Assembly (NCBI GenBank): GCA_963731615.1
Contig: CAVSWD010000001.1
Coordinates: forward strand, 186,001 to 250,000
Length of the DNA: 64,000 bases
Source of the DNA: Gaiellasilicea sp963731615
GTDB taxonomy: Bacteria; Actinomycetota; Thermoleophilia; Gaiellales; Gaiellaceae
Direction of reading: 5' to 3'
The first letter of the stretch is position 1. Each line of letters starts with the position of its first letter. The notes below the pieces were generated by a model. It had not been told where the DNA came from, searched no databases, and was given only the letters and a program-made list of their open reading frames with translations. Positions 1 through 10,899 of this stretch are shown piece by piece. Position numbers and translations under genes: made by a program.

Positions 1-504
1 CCGATCCCGCCCTTGAAGCCGTGGCAGACCATGCCGGTGCCGCCGCCGACCGAGCCTTCACGCAACCGGGCCGCCCGCGGCGTCGGCGAACGCGCTCGCG
101 ACGTGCTCGGGCTTGACGTGGGCGCCGTTGATGTCGTTCAGCAGGCCGTCCCAGGTCTCGCCGACGACCGGCAGGCTCCAGTCCCGTTCGCCCAGCGACA
201 TCCGGGCGGCGATCGCGTCCCGGACGACGCCCACCGAGTGCGTGTTCGTGAGCCCGATCGGAGTCGTCAGCAGACCGGAGTCGCGAACCCATTCGAGCCC
301 GGTCAGCTCGCCGTTGCCGTTGATCCGGTGCGCTCCCGCGAAAGCGCAGGTGGCGGGAGGCACGACAACGGTGACGCCCGTGCGGACGCTTTCGCCCTCA
401 ATCAGCGTCGCGTGGCCGACAGCGATCCCGGGCACGTCCGTGATCGCGTCGGCGGGGCCGGACGGGAGCCGGCCGATGTCGATGCCGAGCTCCCGAGCGC
501 GCAC
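1..504 (-). CDS. P1 (DmpA/S58) family peptidase, N-terminal part, one frameshift
   Basis: Front half of a P1-family aminopeptidase; the remainder lies beyond the window edge. Family members hydrolyse N-terminal amino acyl bonds after self-cleavage of the precursor. Family signatures are visible: AHRINGNGELTG, GLTNTHSVGVV and TWDGLLNDINGAHV. The frame stops at 58-60, but removing one base near 60 restores the expected EGSVGGGTGMVCHGFKGGIG up to position 1, so a single-base insertion is likely. GTG at 504 is chosen because TACGCT (511-516) lies six bases upstream. It is divergent from pckA. The self-cleavage site is outside the window. Family certain; whether the break is biological is unknown. 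Confidence 0.75.
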
Positions 505-510
505 GCTGCG

Positions 511-516
511 AGCGTA
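511..516 (-). promoter_or_regulatory. -10 box TACGCT of the P1 peptidase (leaderless)
   Basis: TACGCT on the minus strand, six bases before the GTG start at 504; matches the TANNNT-N6-8-start pattern seen across the window. Confidence 0.45.
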
Positions 517-543
517 ACCCCGACCCGGAACCCCGCGAGCACC

Positions 544-549
544 TACCAT
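544..549 (+). promoter_or_regulatory. -10 box TACCAT of pckA (leaderless)
   Basis: TACCAT followed by six bases and the GTG at 556. No Shine-Dalgarno precedes this start, which supports leaderless transcription. Confidence 0.45.
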
Positions 550-555
550 GCACGC

Positions 556-2135
<1,580 letters not shown>

Positions 2136-2139
<4 letters not shown>

Positions 2140-4808
2140 ACCTCGACGCGCTCGCGCAGAACGTTCGCGAGTTGCGTGCGCGACGTGACGCCGAGCTTTC
2201 GGTAGGCGTTCCGCAGGTGAAACTCGATCGTCTTCGGGCTGAGGAAGAGCTGGCCCGCGGCTTCCTTGTTCGAGGCTCCGCGCGCGACGATCGTCGCCAC
2301 CTGGAGCTCTTGAGGTGTGAGCTCCTCCCGCGCGTCGGGAGCGGCGCGAAGCCGTTCGCCCGATGCAGCGAGCTCAGTCCGTGCGCGTTCCGCCAAGGGG
2401 CGCGCCCCGAGCCGCTCCAGCTCGCTGAGCGCGCTTCGGAGCGCGTTGCGGGCCGCGACGCGCTGCCCCGATCGCCGCAGCTGCTCGCCGGCCAGCAGCT
2501 GAGTTCGAGCTCGTTCGAGCGGCCGCCTGTCCTGCTCGTGCAGGGCGAGCGCTACCTCGTACCCTGCTCGGCCGAGCAGCGCACTGCAACGCGCGGCCGC
2601 AGCGAGCGCCCAGCGCCGGCCGCTGAGGGTCGCCTGCTCTTCGAAACGCTCGAGCGCAGTCTCGGCGTCGGCCGGTCTCCCGGCCCGGACGTACGCCTCA
2701 ACGAGGTCGGCGCCGAACGGAACGAATCCCGGCTCGCCGACTCCGGCCGGCCGAAGCAGCGCCTCGGTCGCCTCCAGCTGCTCCACCGCAGCCTCCGCGT
2801 CACCGCCTGTCAGCTCGACCAGGGCGAGCGCGTGGCGCGTTTCCGCGACGATGCGTCGCGCTTCGATCGGCTCGGCCGCTGCGAGTGCCTGACCGGCGTG
2901 CAGTCTCGCCTCGTCATCGAGCCCGAGCAGTGCCTCCACGGTCGCGAGCCGACCCAGACCCGACGATTGCTGGACGCGCCCCCCGATCTCTGCGGAGAGC
3001 TGGACGGACTCGGTTCCGGCCGCATGTGCCGCGGCCAGCCGGCCGACGCGAGTCTCGAGGTAGACCAGCCCGTTCAGAGAAAAGGCGAGCTCGGCCAGCG
3101 CACTGTTCCGGCGGTGCGCGACGATTGCGCGCTCGATGATTGTCCGTGCCCGGTCGTACTCCTCCGTCATCGTCAGTGACCAGCTGATCTCGACCGCCGC
3201 TCCGGTTGGCCCGACGGCCTCCTCGAGGCCGGCCGCCCGCGCGAGCCAGCTGCGGCCCTCCTCGAAGCGGCCGAGGCGAAGCAGGGTGTGCGCTATGTGG
3301 CTCGGGCCGATCGGTCGCGGCTCGTGCACGAGCGTGTGCGCACGCTGGTAGACCTCGAGCGCGTCAGCCGACTCGAGCCGCTGGCTCAGCACGAGTCCCA
3401 TCGCGTTCAGGATGCGGGCCGCCCGCGCCGGATCGTGCGGACGAACCGCGTCGACCTCGGCGGCTGCCAGCTGACGTGCCGCATCGGCGTCTCCTTGCCA
3501 ATAGAGGATGTCCACGCGCAGCCCCTGGACGTCGGCGCGCACCAGCGGATCGTCCGTGAGGACGAGAGCCTGCTCCGCCAGATCCCACGCGTGATCGCGA
3601 TGCCCGGCGTCGTGGGCCGCCGACGCTGCGCCGGCGAGCCGGACTGCGCGTGAAGCCGGGTCGACCGAGAGGTCTGCCGCTTTCTCGAGCGCGCGCGCTT
3701 CGGCCAGCACACCTCCGCGCTGCCGAGCCCGCGCAGCCGTTCGCTCGAGGTTCTCCGCAATTGTCTCGTCAGGGCCGATTGCTGCGAGGGCTCGATGCCA
3801 GGCCTGACGGTCGGGCTCCTGCTCGGGATCGAGACGTGCCGCCACCGCCGCGTGTGCTGTGCGCCGCTCTTCGGCGGTGGCGTCCCCGTAGACAGCGGAC
3901 CGGACGAGTGGGTGCCGGAACGCGACTCTGCCGCTGTCGAGCTCGACGAGCCCGGCCGCTTCGGCTTCCGCGAGCCCCGCGGACGCCGGCAGCCGCACGT
4001 CCGCAGCGGCAGCTTCGATCAGCGCCGCACGAGTCGCGGGCGAGAGCGTTCTCGCGCGGCGCAGGAACGTCGTCTCGAGCCGCCGGGTTGTGACGAGCGG
4101 CTCCGCGAGCGGCGCCAGCCCGGCCAGCTGTGAAGAGCTCAGGGCCGTTGGCAGCTCGAGGATGCCCAGAGGATTGCCGCCGGCAGCGTCCAGCAGCCGG
4201 TCAGCGACGTCGGGTGCGATTGCTCCGGCGGCTCGATCCAGCAGAGCCGCCGCCGACTCGCGCTCCAGCGGCGCGATGGCGAGCTCCCGCACTCCCTCCC
4301 AGCGGACTTCCGAGTCCCTGCGGACCGCGCAGACGACGGCGACTCTTTCCAGCCGCAGTCTTCTCGCGACGAACGCCAGAGCCTGCGTCGACGCCGCATC
4401 GGTCCAGTGGACGTCGTCGACGAGGCAGAGCAGCGGTTCCCTCTCGGCTGCGAGGGCGAAGAGACCGAGCGTGGCGGCCGCGATCGCGCCCACGCCGGCT
4501 CCGGCTGGGGGAGCGAGGGCAAAGGCACCGAGGATCGCGCCGCGCTGAGGGGGCGGCAGCGTGTCCGCCAGCTCAATGACCGGGATGAGGAGCTCGTGGA
4601 GCGCCGAGAAGGCGAGCTCGGACTCCGACTCGACGCCGGCTGCGCGCAGAACGCGAAACCCGACGGCCTGCGCGGCGGCGTAGTCGAGGAGAGCCGACTT
4701 GCCGATTCCCGGCTCGCCCCGAAGGAGGAGGCTGCCGCCAGACCCGGCCGCCGCCTGCTCGAGCAGCGCGTCGAGCTCAGCTCGTTCAGACCCTCGGCCG
4801 ATCAGCAC
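2136..4808 (-). CDS. LAL-type LuxR transcriptional regulator with N-terminal AAA ATPase
   Basis: 890-aa regulator of the MalT/LAL class. A Walker A GEPGIGKSAL sits at about residues 31-40 and a Walker B-like CLVDDVHWTD near 130. A long helical TPR-like middle follows, then a C-terminal LuxR helix-turn-helix (about 825-885: LTPQELQVATIVARG, SNKEAAGQLFLSPKTIEFHL). Such proteins bind ATP and an inducer and activate transcription; the target is unknown. The GTG start at 4808 is supported by TAAGCT six bases upstream. It is divergent from a 73-aa protein whose whole length resembles this C-terminal HTH. Confidence 0.88.
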
Positions 4809-4814
4809 GGCACA

Positions 4815-4820
4815 AGCTTA
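4815..4820 (-). promoter_or_regulatory. -10 box TAAGCT of the LAL regulator
   Basis: TAAGCT, six bases before the GTG at 4808, in the 75-bp region shared with the divergent HTH gene. Confidence 0.45.
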
Positions 4821-4871
4821 GAACTGTTGAACCTAGGGTTTTCCCCGGCGCGACCGCGCACGGGGCCGTCC

Positions 4872-4877
4872 TACTCT
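4872..4877 (+). promoter_or_regulatory. -10 box TACTCT of the small HTH gene
   Basis: TACTCT, six bases before the ATG at 4884; leaderless pattern. Confidence 0.45.
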
Positions 4878-4883
4878 CGCGGC

Positions 4884-5105
4884 ATGAACCTGACGCCGAC
4901 GCAGTGGGAAGTGGCGACGCTCGTGGGGCGCGGAATGCGAAACGAGGAGATCGCCGAGCAGCTCAGGCTGAGCGGGAAGACAGTCGAGTGGCACCTGACG
5001 CGGGTCTACCGCAAGCTCGGCGTCCGCTCGCGAACGGAGCTCGTCGTGCTGCTCGCGTTCGGTGACACCGGGGGTTTCCCGTGGGTCGGAACGACGGCGA
5101 AATGA
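4884..5105 (+). CDS. Stand-alone LuxR-type helix-turn-helix protein
   Basis: 73 aa, consisting almost entirely of a LuxR/GerE HTH (LTPTQWEVATLVGRGMRNEE, then LSGKTVEWHLTRVYRKLGV, then RSRTELVVLLA). No receiver or ligand-binding domain is present. The ATG at 4884 is supported by TACTCT six bases upstream. The HTH is clearly related to the C-terminal domain of the divergent LAL regulator, so a single-domain partner or competitor for the same DNA sites is possible (inference). Domain assignment is firm; function is unknown. Confidence 0.8.
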   Translation: MNLTPTQWEVATLVGRGMRNEEIAEQLRLSGKTVEWHLTRVYRKLGVRSRTELVVLLAFGDTGGFPWVGTTAK

Positions 5106-5199
5106 GCCGTTCGGCCGGTTGCGGTTGTGTGTTTGGGCTGGCATTCCTGTCAATTACAGACGAGGTCGAGGCGCCGCGGGCGCGAGAGGGGGAACGAGC

Positions 5200-6209
5200 A
5201 TGAAGCGGTACGCGTTCGGCGCTGCGGCGCTGATGCTGCTCGTCGCCGGTGGCGTGGGCTACGCGGCGATTCCAAGCAGTGAGTCGGCCGTGATCAGCGG
5301 CTGCTACGAGAGGAACACGGGCCTGCTGCGGGTGATCGACGCGCAGGCTGGCAAGACGTGCACCAAGTGGGAGGTCCCGATCAGCTGGAGCCAGAACGGG
5401 ACCGAAAGGCGATCAGGGGTCGCAGGGGCTCGCCGGCCCGCAGGGCGTGAAGGGCGATTCAGGGAGCGGCCGGCGCGAAGGGCGACAGCCGGGCGCGGCC
5501 AGGGCGTGCCGGGCGTGCAGGGCGAGCGGGGCCTGGCGCAGCGGCGAGCGGGGTAGATCTGCGGACGTCGAGCTCAGGGTCCACGGGCCCGAAGGACGAC
5601 AAGGGCGATGCCGGAGCGGGCGTCGTCTGGCGCGGCGACTGGCGGGGCGGCGTCGGTGCCGGTGCGCCGAACTACTCGGTCGGCGACCTCGTCCGCGATA
5701 ACGGTGTGGTTTGGATCGCGCGTCAGGAGACGGGTGGTGGATGTGTCTTCGGCGGCGGCACGTCCTCGTGCCCGCCGGCCCCCGGAGAGGACGAAGCCGT
5801 CTGGCAGCTGTTTGCGGAGGACGGAGCTGCCGGGGAGCAGGGTCAGCGAGGTGATCAGGGTGCGCCTGGCACTCAGGGGCCGGTAGGACCGCAGGGTCCG
5901 CAAGGGGCGAAGGGCGATACCGGCGCTGCTGGACCGCAGGGGCCGGCAGGCGGTCTCGCGGGGTACCAGATCGTCGACAGTGGAATTGTCGAGCGTGCCG
6001 ACTACTCCACGAATCTGGTCGCCGAGTGCCCCGCTGGGAAGAAGGTCGTCGGCGGAGGTGAGTTCGTCCACGGCGGAAAGGCCTACGCGAGTCGTCCGGT
6101 CCACGGCTTCTCGAACCGGGCCGATGGCTCTGGCTGGGTCGTCAATGTCGTCTGGGAACTGCCTCTCGGCGGCTTCGTGTCCGCGTACGCAATCTGCGCG
6201 AACGCATAG
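5200..6209 (+). CDS. Secreted collagen-like (Gly-X-Y) protein, several frameshifts
   Basis: A signal peptide (MKRYAFGAAALMLLVAGGVG) is followed by a short cysteine-containing domain (GCYERNTGLLRVIDAQAGKT) and collagen-like GPKGDQG/GPQGPQGAKGD triplets. A second segment (about 5610-5815, starting VVWRGDWRGG) precedes more triplets (QGAPGTQGPVGPQGP). A C-terminal globular domain with two cysteines ends AYAICANA. The product must be read through at least three frames: breaks lie near 5400 (a GGG run), 5465 and 5490, and another before 5700. Each is fixable by one base. Surface or extracellular location is expected. A hairpin (6220-6253) follows the stop. Confidence 0.65.
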
Positions 6210-6219
6210 CCGTAGGAAC

Positions 6220-6253
6220 GGGGTCAGGTCTGCGTTCGCGCAAACCTGACCCC
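6220..6253. terminator. Strong palindrome with TTCG tetraloop (terminator or REP-like)
   Basis: GGGGTCAGGT-c-TGCG pairs with CGCA-a-ACCTGACCCC around a TTCG loop, eleven bases after the stop of the collagen-like gene. It has no T-run. The GGGGTCAGGT/ACCTGACCCC arms resemble REP-type palindromes known from other bacteria. Confidence 0.55.
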
Positions 6254-6335
6254 ACGCCACACCTCTTGCCGAGGCAGCCCGCGTGTAGCAGAGCAGGGGC
6301 CAGCGCTAGCGGCGCACCGGCTGCACCCTTTCGGA

Positions 6336-6341
6336 TAGCGT
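6336..6341 (+). promoter_or_regulatory. Possible -10 box TAGCGT of the sdh operon
   Basis: TAGCGT followed by eight bases and the GTG at 6350; weaker than the other examples in the window. Confidence 0.3.
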
Positions 6342-6349
6342 CAACGTCG

Positions 6350-8032
6350 GTGGACGCGAAGCACGACGTACTCGTGATCGGGGCGGGGTGCGCAGGCATG
6401 CGCGCCGCGATCGAAGCTCACGATGCGGGCGCCGACGTCGCCATCGTCTCGAAGCTGCACCCGACCCGCAGCCACTCCGGCGCGGCCGAGGGCGGCATCA
6501 ACGCCGCGCTCGGGAATGCCTCCGAGGACGATCCCGAGACCCACGCCTACGACACCGTCAAGGGCTCCGACTATCTCGGGGATCAGGACGCGATCGAGAT
6601 CCTCTGCAACGAGGCGCCCGACGACGTCTACCAGCTCGAGCATTGGGGCGCAGTCTTCTCCCGCACCGAGGACGGCAGGATCGCGCAGCGGCCCTTCGGC
6701 GCCGCCGGCGCTCCGCGAACCGCGTACGCCGCCGACATCACGGGGCACGTTCTCATCCAGGTGCTCTACGAGCAGCTCGTCAAGCGCGACATCCGGGTCT
6801 ACGAGGAGTACTTCGGCTGGCGCCTGGTCGTGGACGACGACCGCTGCCAGGGCGTGATCGCGTGGGATCTGATGAACGGCGGCCTGAAGGCGATCGGCGC
6901 CAAGGCGACGATCCTCGCCACCGGTGGCGCCGGCCGGCTCTATGTCGGGACGACGAACGCCTACTCCTGCACGGGCGACGCGATGACGATGGCTCTGCGC
7001 GTCGGCGTCCCGCTGAAGGACATGGAGATGATGCAGTTCCACCCGACGACGCTCTCCCCGACCGGCGTGCTCATCACCGAGGGCTGCCGCGGCGAGGGCG
7101 CGTACCTCTTCAACTCCGAGGGTGAGCGCTTCCTCCAGCGCTACGCGCCGAACGCGATGGAACTCGCCTCGCGCGACGTCATCTCCCGGGCCGAGCAGAC
7201 CGAGATCGACGAGGGGCGTGGAGTCGACGGGAACGTCCTGCTCGACCTGCGGCACCTCGGCGCCGAGAAGATTCTCGAGCGTCTGCCCGGAACGCGCGAG
7301 CTCTCGATGGTGTTCGCGGGCATCGACCCGATCAACGAGCCGATCCCGGTCCGCCCCGGCGCTCACTACCACATGGGGGGCGTCGACACCGACGTCTGGG
7401 GGGCGACGTCGCTCGAGGGCCTCTATGCCGCAGGCGAGGTCGCGTGCGTCTCGGTGCACGGCGCGAACCGGCTCGGCGGCAACGCGCTGATGGAGACGAT
7501 CACCTACGGCCGGCGATCGGGCGGCCATGCGGCCGAGTACGCGCTCTCGCACACGACGGTGGCGGTGCCGAGGTCGCAGCTCACCGACGCCGAGCGCGAC
7601 GTGAAGACCCTGCTCGCGCGCACCGACGGCGAGCGTCCGTGGCGGATCCGCGACGAGCTCGCGACGACGATGCACGAGAACTTCGGCGTCTTCCGCCGCG
7701 AGGAGCAGATGCAGCAGCAGGGGGACATCGTCGAAGGGCTGCGCGAGCGCTACGAGAAGGTGGTCGTCGAGGACAAGGGCGACGTCTTCAACAGCGACCT
7801 GACCCAGGCGCTCGAGCTCGGCTTCCTGCTCGAGCTCGCGGCCTGCATGGTCGTCTGCGGGATCGCCCGCAAGGAGAGCCGCGGCGCCCACGCGCGCCCG
7901 CACGACTTCCCGGACCGCGACGACGAGAACTTCCTCCGGCACACGCTCGTGACCTGGGAGGACGGCGAGCCGAGCCTCGACTGGCGGCCCGTGACGATGA
8001 CGAAGTGGCAGCCCAAGGAGAGGACCTACTGA
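6350..8032 (+). CDS. sdhA: Succinate dehydrogenase/fumarate reductase flavoprotein subunit
   Basis: 560-aa FAD subunit that oxidises succinate to fumarate (or the reverse). The FAD-binding GAGCAGMRAA is at the N-terminus. TRSHSGAAEGGINAALGN follows, with the histidine that usually binds FAD covalently. Active-site and capping regions are visible: FHPTTLSPTGVLITEGCRGE, HGANRLGGNALMETITYGRR and the C-terminal REEQMQQQGD. The frame is open upstream to 6266, but homology starts at the GTG at 6350. Its stop overlaps the next start (TGATG), so it is translationally coupled to sdhB. First gene of an A-B-CCG operon. Confidence 0.95.
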   Translation: MDAKHDVLVIGAGCAGMRAAIEAHDAGADVAIVSKLHPTRSHSGAAEGGINAALGNASEDDPETHAYDTVKGSDYLGDQDAIEILCNEAPDDVYQLEHWGAVFSRTEDGRIAQRPFGAAGAPRTAYAADITGHVLIQVLYEQLVKRDIRVYEEYFGWRLVVDDDRCQGVIAWDLMNGGLKAIGAKATILATGGAGRLYVGTTNAYSCTGDAMTMALRVGVPLKDMEMMQFHPTTLSPTGVLITEGCRGEGAYLFNSEGERFLQRYAPNAMELASRDVISRAEQTEIDEGRGVDGNVLLDLRHLGAEKILERLPGTRELSMVFAGIDPINEPIPVRPGAHYHMGGVDTDVWGATSLEGLYAAGEVACVSVHGANRLGGNALMETITYGRRSGGHAAEYALSHTTVAVPRSQLTDAERDVKTLLARTDGERPWRIRDELATTMHENFGVFRREEQMQQQGDIVEGLRERYEKVVVEDKGDVFNSDLTQALELGFLLELAACMVVCGIARKESRGAHARPHDFPDRDDENFLRHTLVTWEDGEPSLDWRPVTMTKWQPKERTY

Positions 8033-9153
8033 TGGCCGTCGAGCAGACTGCGCACAAGCCGGAGACGACGATCGACGTCGCGCTCAAGATCTGGCGCTCC
8101 TCGAGCGCGACGGGCGAGCGCGAGCTGAAGCTGTACGAGTTCGAGGCGCCCGAGTGGGTGACGCTGCTCGACTGCCTCGACATCGTCAAGGACCGGTTGG
8201 ACGGCTCGCTCGCGTACCGCAAGAGCTGCCGGATGATGATCTGCGGCTCGTGCGGGATGCGCATGGACGGCGCCGCAGTGCTCGCGTGCAAGACGCGCAT
8301 GTACGACATCGCCCGCAGCGGTCACGTGCCGGTCGTCTCGGCGATGGGGAACCTGCCGGTCGTCAAGGACCTCGTCGTCGACATGGAGCCGTTCTGGGCC
8401 AAGTTCAACGCGATGAAGCCCTACCTCCAGCCCGGCTACGACCAGCCCGAGGACGGGCGCGAAAACGTGGTCTCGCAGGAGCGGATGAACGTGATCCACA
8501 AGGAGTCGCTCTGCATCAACTGCGGCTGCTGCGTCTCGGAGTGCAACGCGTGGGACGCCGAGCCTGAGTTCCTCGGTCCGCAGGCGCTCGCGAAGGGGAT
8601 GCGCTTCGTCGGTGACCCACGCGACGCGGCCACGGCGGAGCGCCTCGACGCGTACTCCGGCCAGCACGGGATCTGGGAGTGCACGCGCTGCTACTTCTGC
8701 AACGAGCGCTGCCCGAAGGGCGTCGACCCGCGCGACGCGATCGCCAAGCTCGGCGCCGAGGCGATGCACCACGGGATCGACGACGACATGGGCGCGAAGC
8801 ACGCCAACTGGTTCGTCAACTCCGCGAAGACGACGGGCTGGCTGCGCGAGACCGAGCTCGTGCCCAAGACGCAGGGCATCGTCTCCTCGATCAAGGAGAT
8901 GAAGTTCGCGATGGGGCTGCTCAAGCACGGCAAAGTGCCGGTGCCGTTCCCGCCGCACGTGGCCGAGGGGGTCAAGGAGTCGCGAGCCCTCTTCGACCTG
9001 GTCAAGGAGCAGGGCCGCGACGGTGCGCTCGGGATCGTCCAGGGCGAGCGTGCCCTGTCCCGCCTCGAGCACGAGCACGGCGACGGCCATGCCAGTCGCG
9101 ACTCGGCGGACGTGACCCCCGGCGAGGAGCCCACGAGCGGGGGTGGCGAGTGA
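8032..9153 (+). CDS. sdhB: Succinate dehydrogenase/fumarate reductase iron-sulfur subunit
   Basis: 373-aa electron-transfer subunit. The [2Fe-2S] cysteines are in CRMMICGSCGMRMDGAAVLAC (continuous with a short gap to the final Cys). Ferredoxin-like clusters are in CINCGCCVSECNAWD and CTRCYFCNERCPKGVDP. At about 370 residues it is longer than E. coli SdhB (~240); the extra C-terminal ~100 residues are helical, ending in an acidic glycine-rich tail, as in class-E type enzymes. The ATG at 8032 overlaps the sdhA stop, and its own stop overlaps the next start (GTGA). No SdhC/SdhD membrane subunits are nearby. Confidence 0.93.
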   Translation: MAVEQTAHKPETTIDVALKIWRSSSATGERELKLYEFEAPEWVTLLDCLDIVKDRLDGSLAYRKSCRMMICGSCGMRMDGAAVLACKTRMYDIARSGHVPVVSAMGNLPVVKDLVVDMEPFWAKFNAMKPYLQPGYDQPEDGRENVVSQERMNVIHKESLCINCGCCVSECNAWDAEPEFLGPQALAKGMRFVGDPRDAATAERLDAYSGQHGIWECTRCYFCNERCPKGVDPRDAIAKLGAEAMHHGIDDDMGAKHANWFVNSAKTTGWLRETELVPKTQGIVSSIKEMKFAMGLLKHGKVPVPFPPHVAEGVKESRALFDLVKEQGRDGALGIVQGERALSRLEHEHGDGHASRDSADVTPGEEPTSGGGE

Positions 9154-10034
9154 GGAAAGTCGCCTACTACAAGGGCTGCCTGGCGTCGCTCTCGGCGAAA
9201 GAGCTCGACATCTCGACGCAGGCCCTGTCCCCGAAGGTCGGGCTCGAGCTCGTCGAGCTCGAGACGGTCACGTGCTGCGGCGCCGGGGACATCCACGAGG
9301 CCGAGCCGGACTACTACCTGCACCTGAACGCGCGCATCCTCGCCTACGCCGAGGCCACGGGCTGCGACACGCTGATGACCGTCTGCAACGTCTGCACGCT
9401 CAACCTGCGCCAGGCGAATCACCAGCTGCAGGGCGACACGGTGCTGTTGGAGCGGGTCAACGACAACCTCGCGAAAGTCGGCGTCCCGGAGTACAAGGGA
9501 ACGGTCGAGGTGCTGCACTTCCTCTGGCTCGTCGCCGCCGGCGAGGGCTACGACCTGCTGAAGACGGCTGCGCACAAGGGCCTGAAGGGCCTGAAGGTGG
9601 CGCCGTTCTACGGCTGCCAGATCCTGCGGCCGTCGAAACTGCTCGGATTCGAGGACCCCGACCGGCCGTCCTCGCTCGAGCGAATCATCGAGGCGTGCGG
9701 CGGCGAGGCGATCGACTATCCCGCGAAGATCAAGTGCTGTGGCTTCCCGATCATCCAGGCTCGGGAGGAGACTGCGCTCGACGAGCTGATCCAGCCGATC
9801 GAGCAGGCGAAGGAGGCCGGGGCGGATGCAATCGTCACCCCGTGCCCGCTCTGCCACCTGTCGCTCGACGCGTGGCAGACGAAGCTGAAGAAGAAGACCG
9901 GCAAGGATTTCCAGATGCCGATCCTCCACCTCTCGCAGCTGATCGGCGTCGCCGCCGGGCTGACCGACTCGGAGCTCAAGTTCAAGCGTCACGTCGTCTC
10001 CGTGGATCCGGTGCTCGAGAAACTCTCCGTGTGA
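9150..10034 (+). CDS. CCG-domain subunit of class-E succinate:quinone oxidoreductase (HdrB/SdhE-like)
   Basis: 294 aa with two complete CCG motifs: C10, CC42-43, C79xxC82; and C156, CC196-197, C232xxC235. Such domains bind a noncubane [4Fe-4S] cluster in HdrB and in the E subunit of class-E SQR/fumarate reductases, where this subunit replaces the haem-bearing SdhC/D anchor and is thought to interact with quinone. The sequence is mostly soluble with amphipathic helices. The GTG start at 9150 overlaps the sdhB stop. Family assignment is strong; whether the complex runs forward or as a methylmenaquinol:fumarate reductase cannot be told. Confidence 0.88.
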   Translation: MRKVAYYKGCLASLSAKELDISTQALSPKVGLELVELETVTCCGAGDIHEAEPDYYLHLNARILAYAEATGCDTLMTVCNVCTLNLRQANHQLQGDTVLLERVNDNLAKVGVPEYKGTVEVLHFLWLVAAGEGYDLLKTAAHKGLKGLKVAPFYGCQILRPSKLLGFEDPDRPSSLERIIEACGGEAIDYPAKIKCCGFPIIQAREETALDELIQPIEQAKEAGADAIVTPCPLCHLSLDAWQTKLKKKTGKDFQMPILHLSQLIGVAAGLTDSELKFKRHVVSVDPVLEKLSV

Positions 10035-10091
10035 GAGCAAGGTTCCGGCCGTTCCGACGTCTTCATGACTGGAGGGACGGTTTCAGGCCCG

Positions 10092-10899
10092 GTGATCCTG
10101 GGGGGCGCCGGGCCTGATCACTCTCTGGATCACGATCGGGGCGACCGCTCTCGTAGCGGTTGCCCTGGCGTACGGCTGGTTCGAGGCCGGCTGGGTGCGC
10201 CTGCGGTTGCTCGACCTGCCGGTCGACGATCTGCCGCCCGAGCTCGACGGCGTGCGGATCGCGCACCTCTCCGACTTTCACCTCGGGCCGCCGTCGCGAG
10301 GGGAGACGGCAGCGCGCAGAGCCGTTGCCTGGGTGCGAGAGCGAAAGCCTGACCTCGTCGTCGTCACGGGCGACCTGCTCTCGAGTCCGAAGGGTCGTGC
10401 GACGCTCGAGGAGCTGCTCGCCGGGCTGAACGCCTACGTCGTCCTCGGAAACCACGATGTCCGGACAACCCGTGACCCCTTCTCCCGCCCCGGCGACCTC
10501 GAAGGCCTCCCGGCGACGCTGCTGCTCGACGACTCCCGCACCGTCGCTTTGCGGGTTGAGCGGGTGCAGATTGCAGGAGTCGCTCCTCGGCTGGGTGCGC
10601 CCGTGCCGCCTCCGGACAATGCCGCCGGCCTGCGGATCCTGCTCAGCCACTACCCGAGGCTTCGTGCCGACGGGTACCAGCTCGTGCTCGCCGGGCACAT
10701 GCATGCCGGCCAGATCGTCCTGCCCTATCCCGGCGGCAAGCTGCGGCTCGCTCACCTGCGCTCGCGCCTGAACGAGGGTGTGTACCGAGAACGCGGCGTC
10801 ACGCTGCACGTCTCGCCCGGGCTCGGCACCACCTTCGTCCCGTTCCGGTTCTTCGCCCGGCCCGAGGCGACCGAGCTCGCTCTAAGATCAACAGCGTGA
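10092..10899 (+). CDS. YaeI/YkuE-like metallophosphoesterase, N-terminal frameshift
   Basis: Calcineurin-type phosphoesterase with metal-binding motifs DFHLG, GDLL, GNHD and GHMHAGQI. The catalytic part is uninterrupted from 10195. Upstream in the same frame lies a membrane segment (LITLWITIGATALVAVALAY) with no start codon. Deleting one G from the six-G run at 10100-10105 joins it to GTG at 10092, giving an N-terminally anchored enzyme of usual size. Without correction, only the GTG at 10195 is available and the anchor is lost. Overlaps the next gene by four bases. Substrate unknown; relatives are phosphodiesterases. Confidence 0.75.

Noticed and set aside
6341..7942. Long open frame (533 codons) opposite sdhA
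   Set aside because: Arg/Val/Asp-rich composition typical of antisense frames in GC-rich DNA; sdhA on the other strand is unambiguous.
10065..10352. ATG at 10065 as start of a separate small gene
   Set aside because: Its frame becomes arginine-rich shadow sequence; the membrane-anchor codons lie in the phosphoesterase frame after the six-G run.
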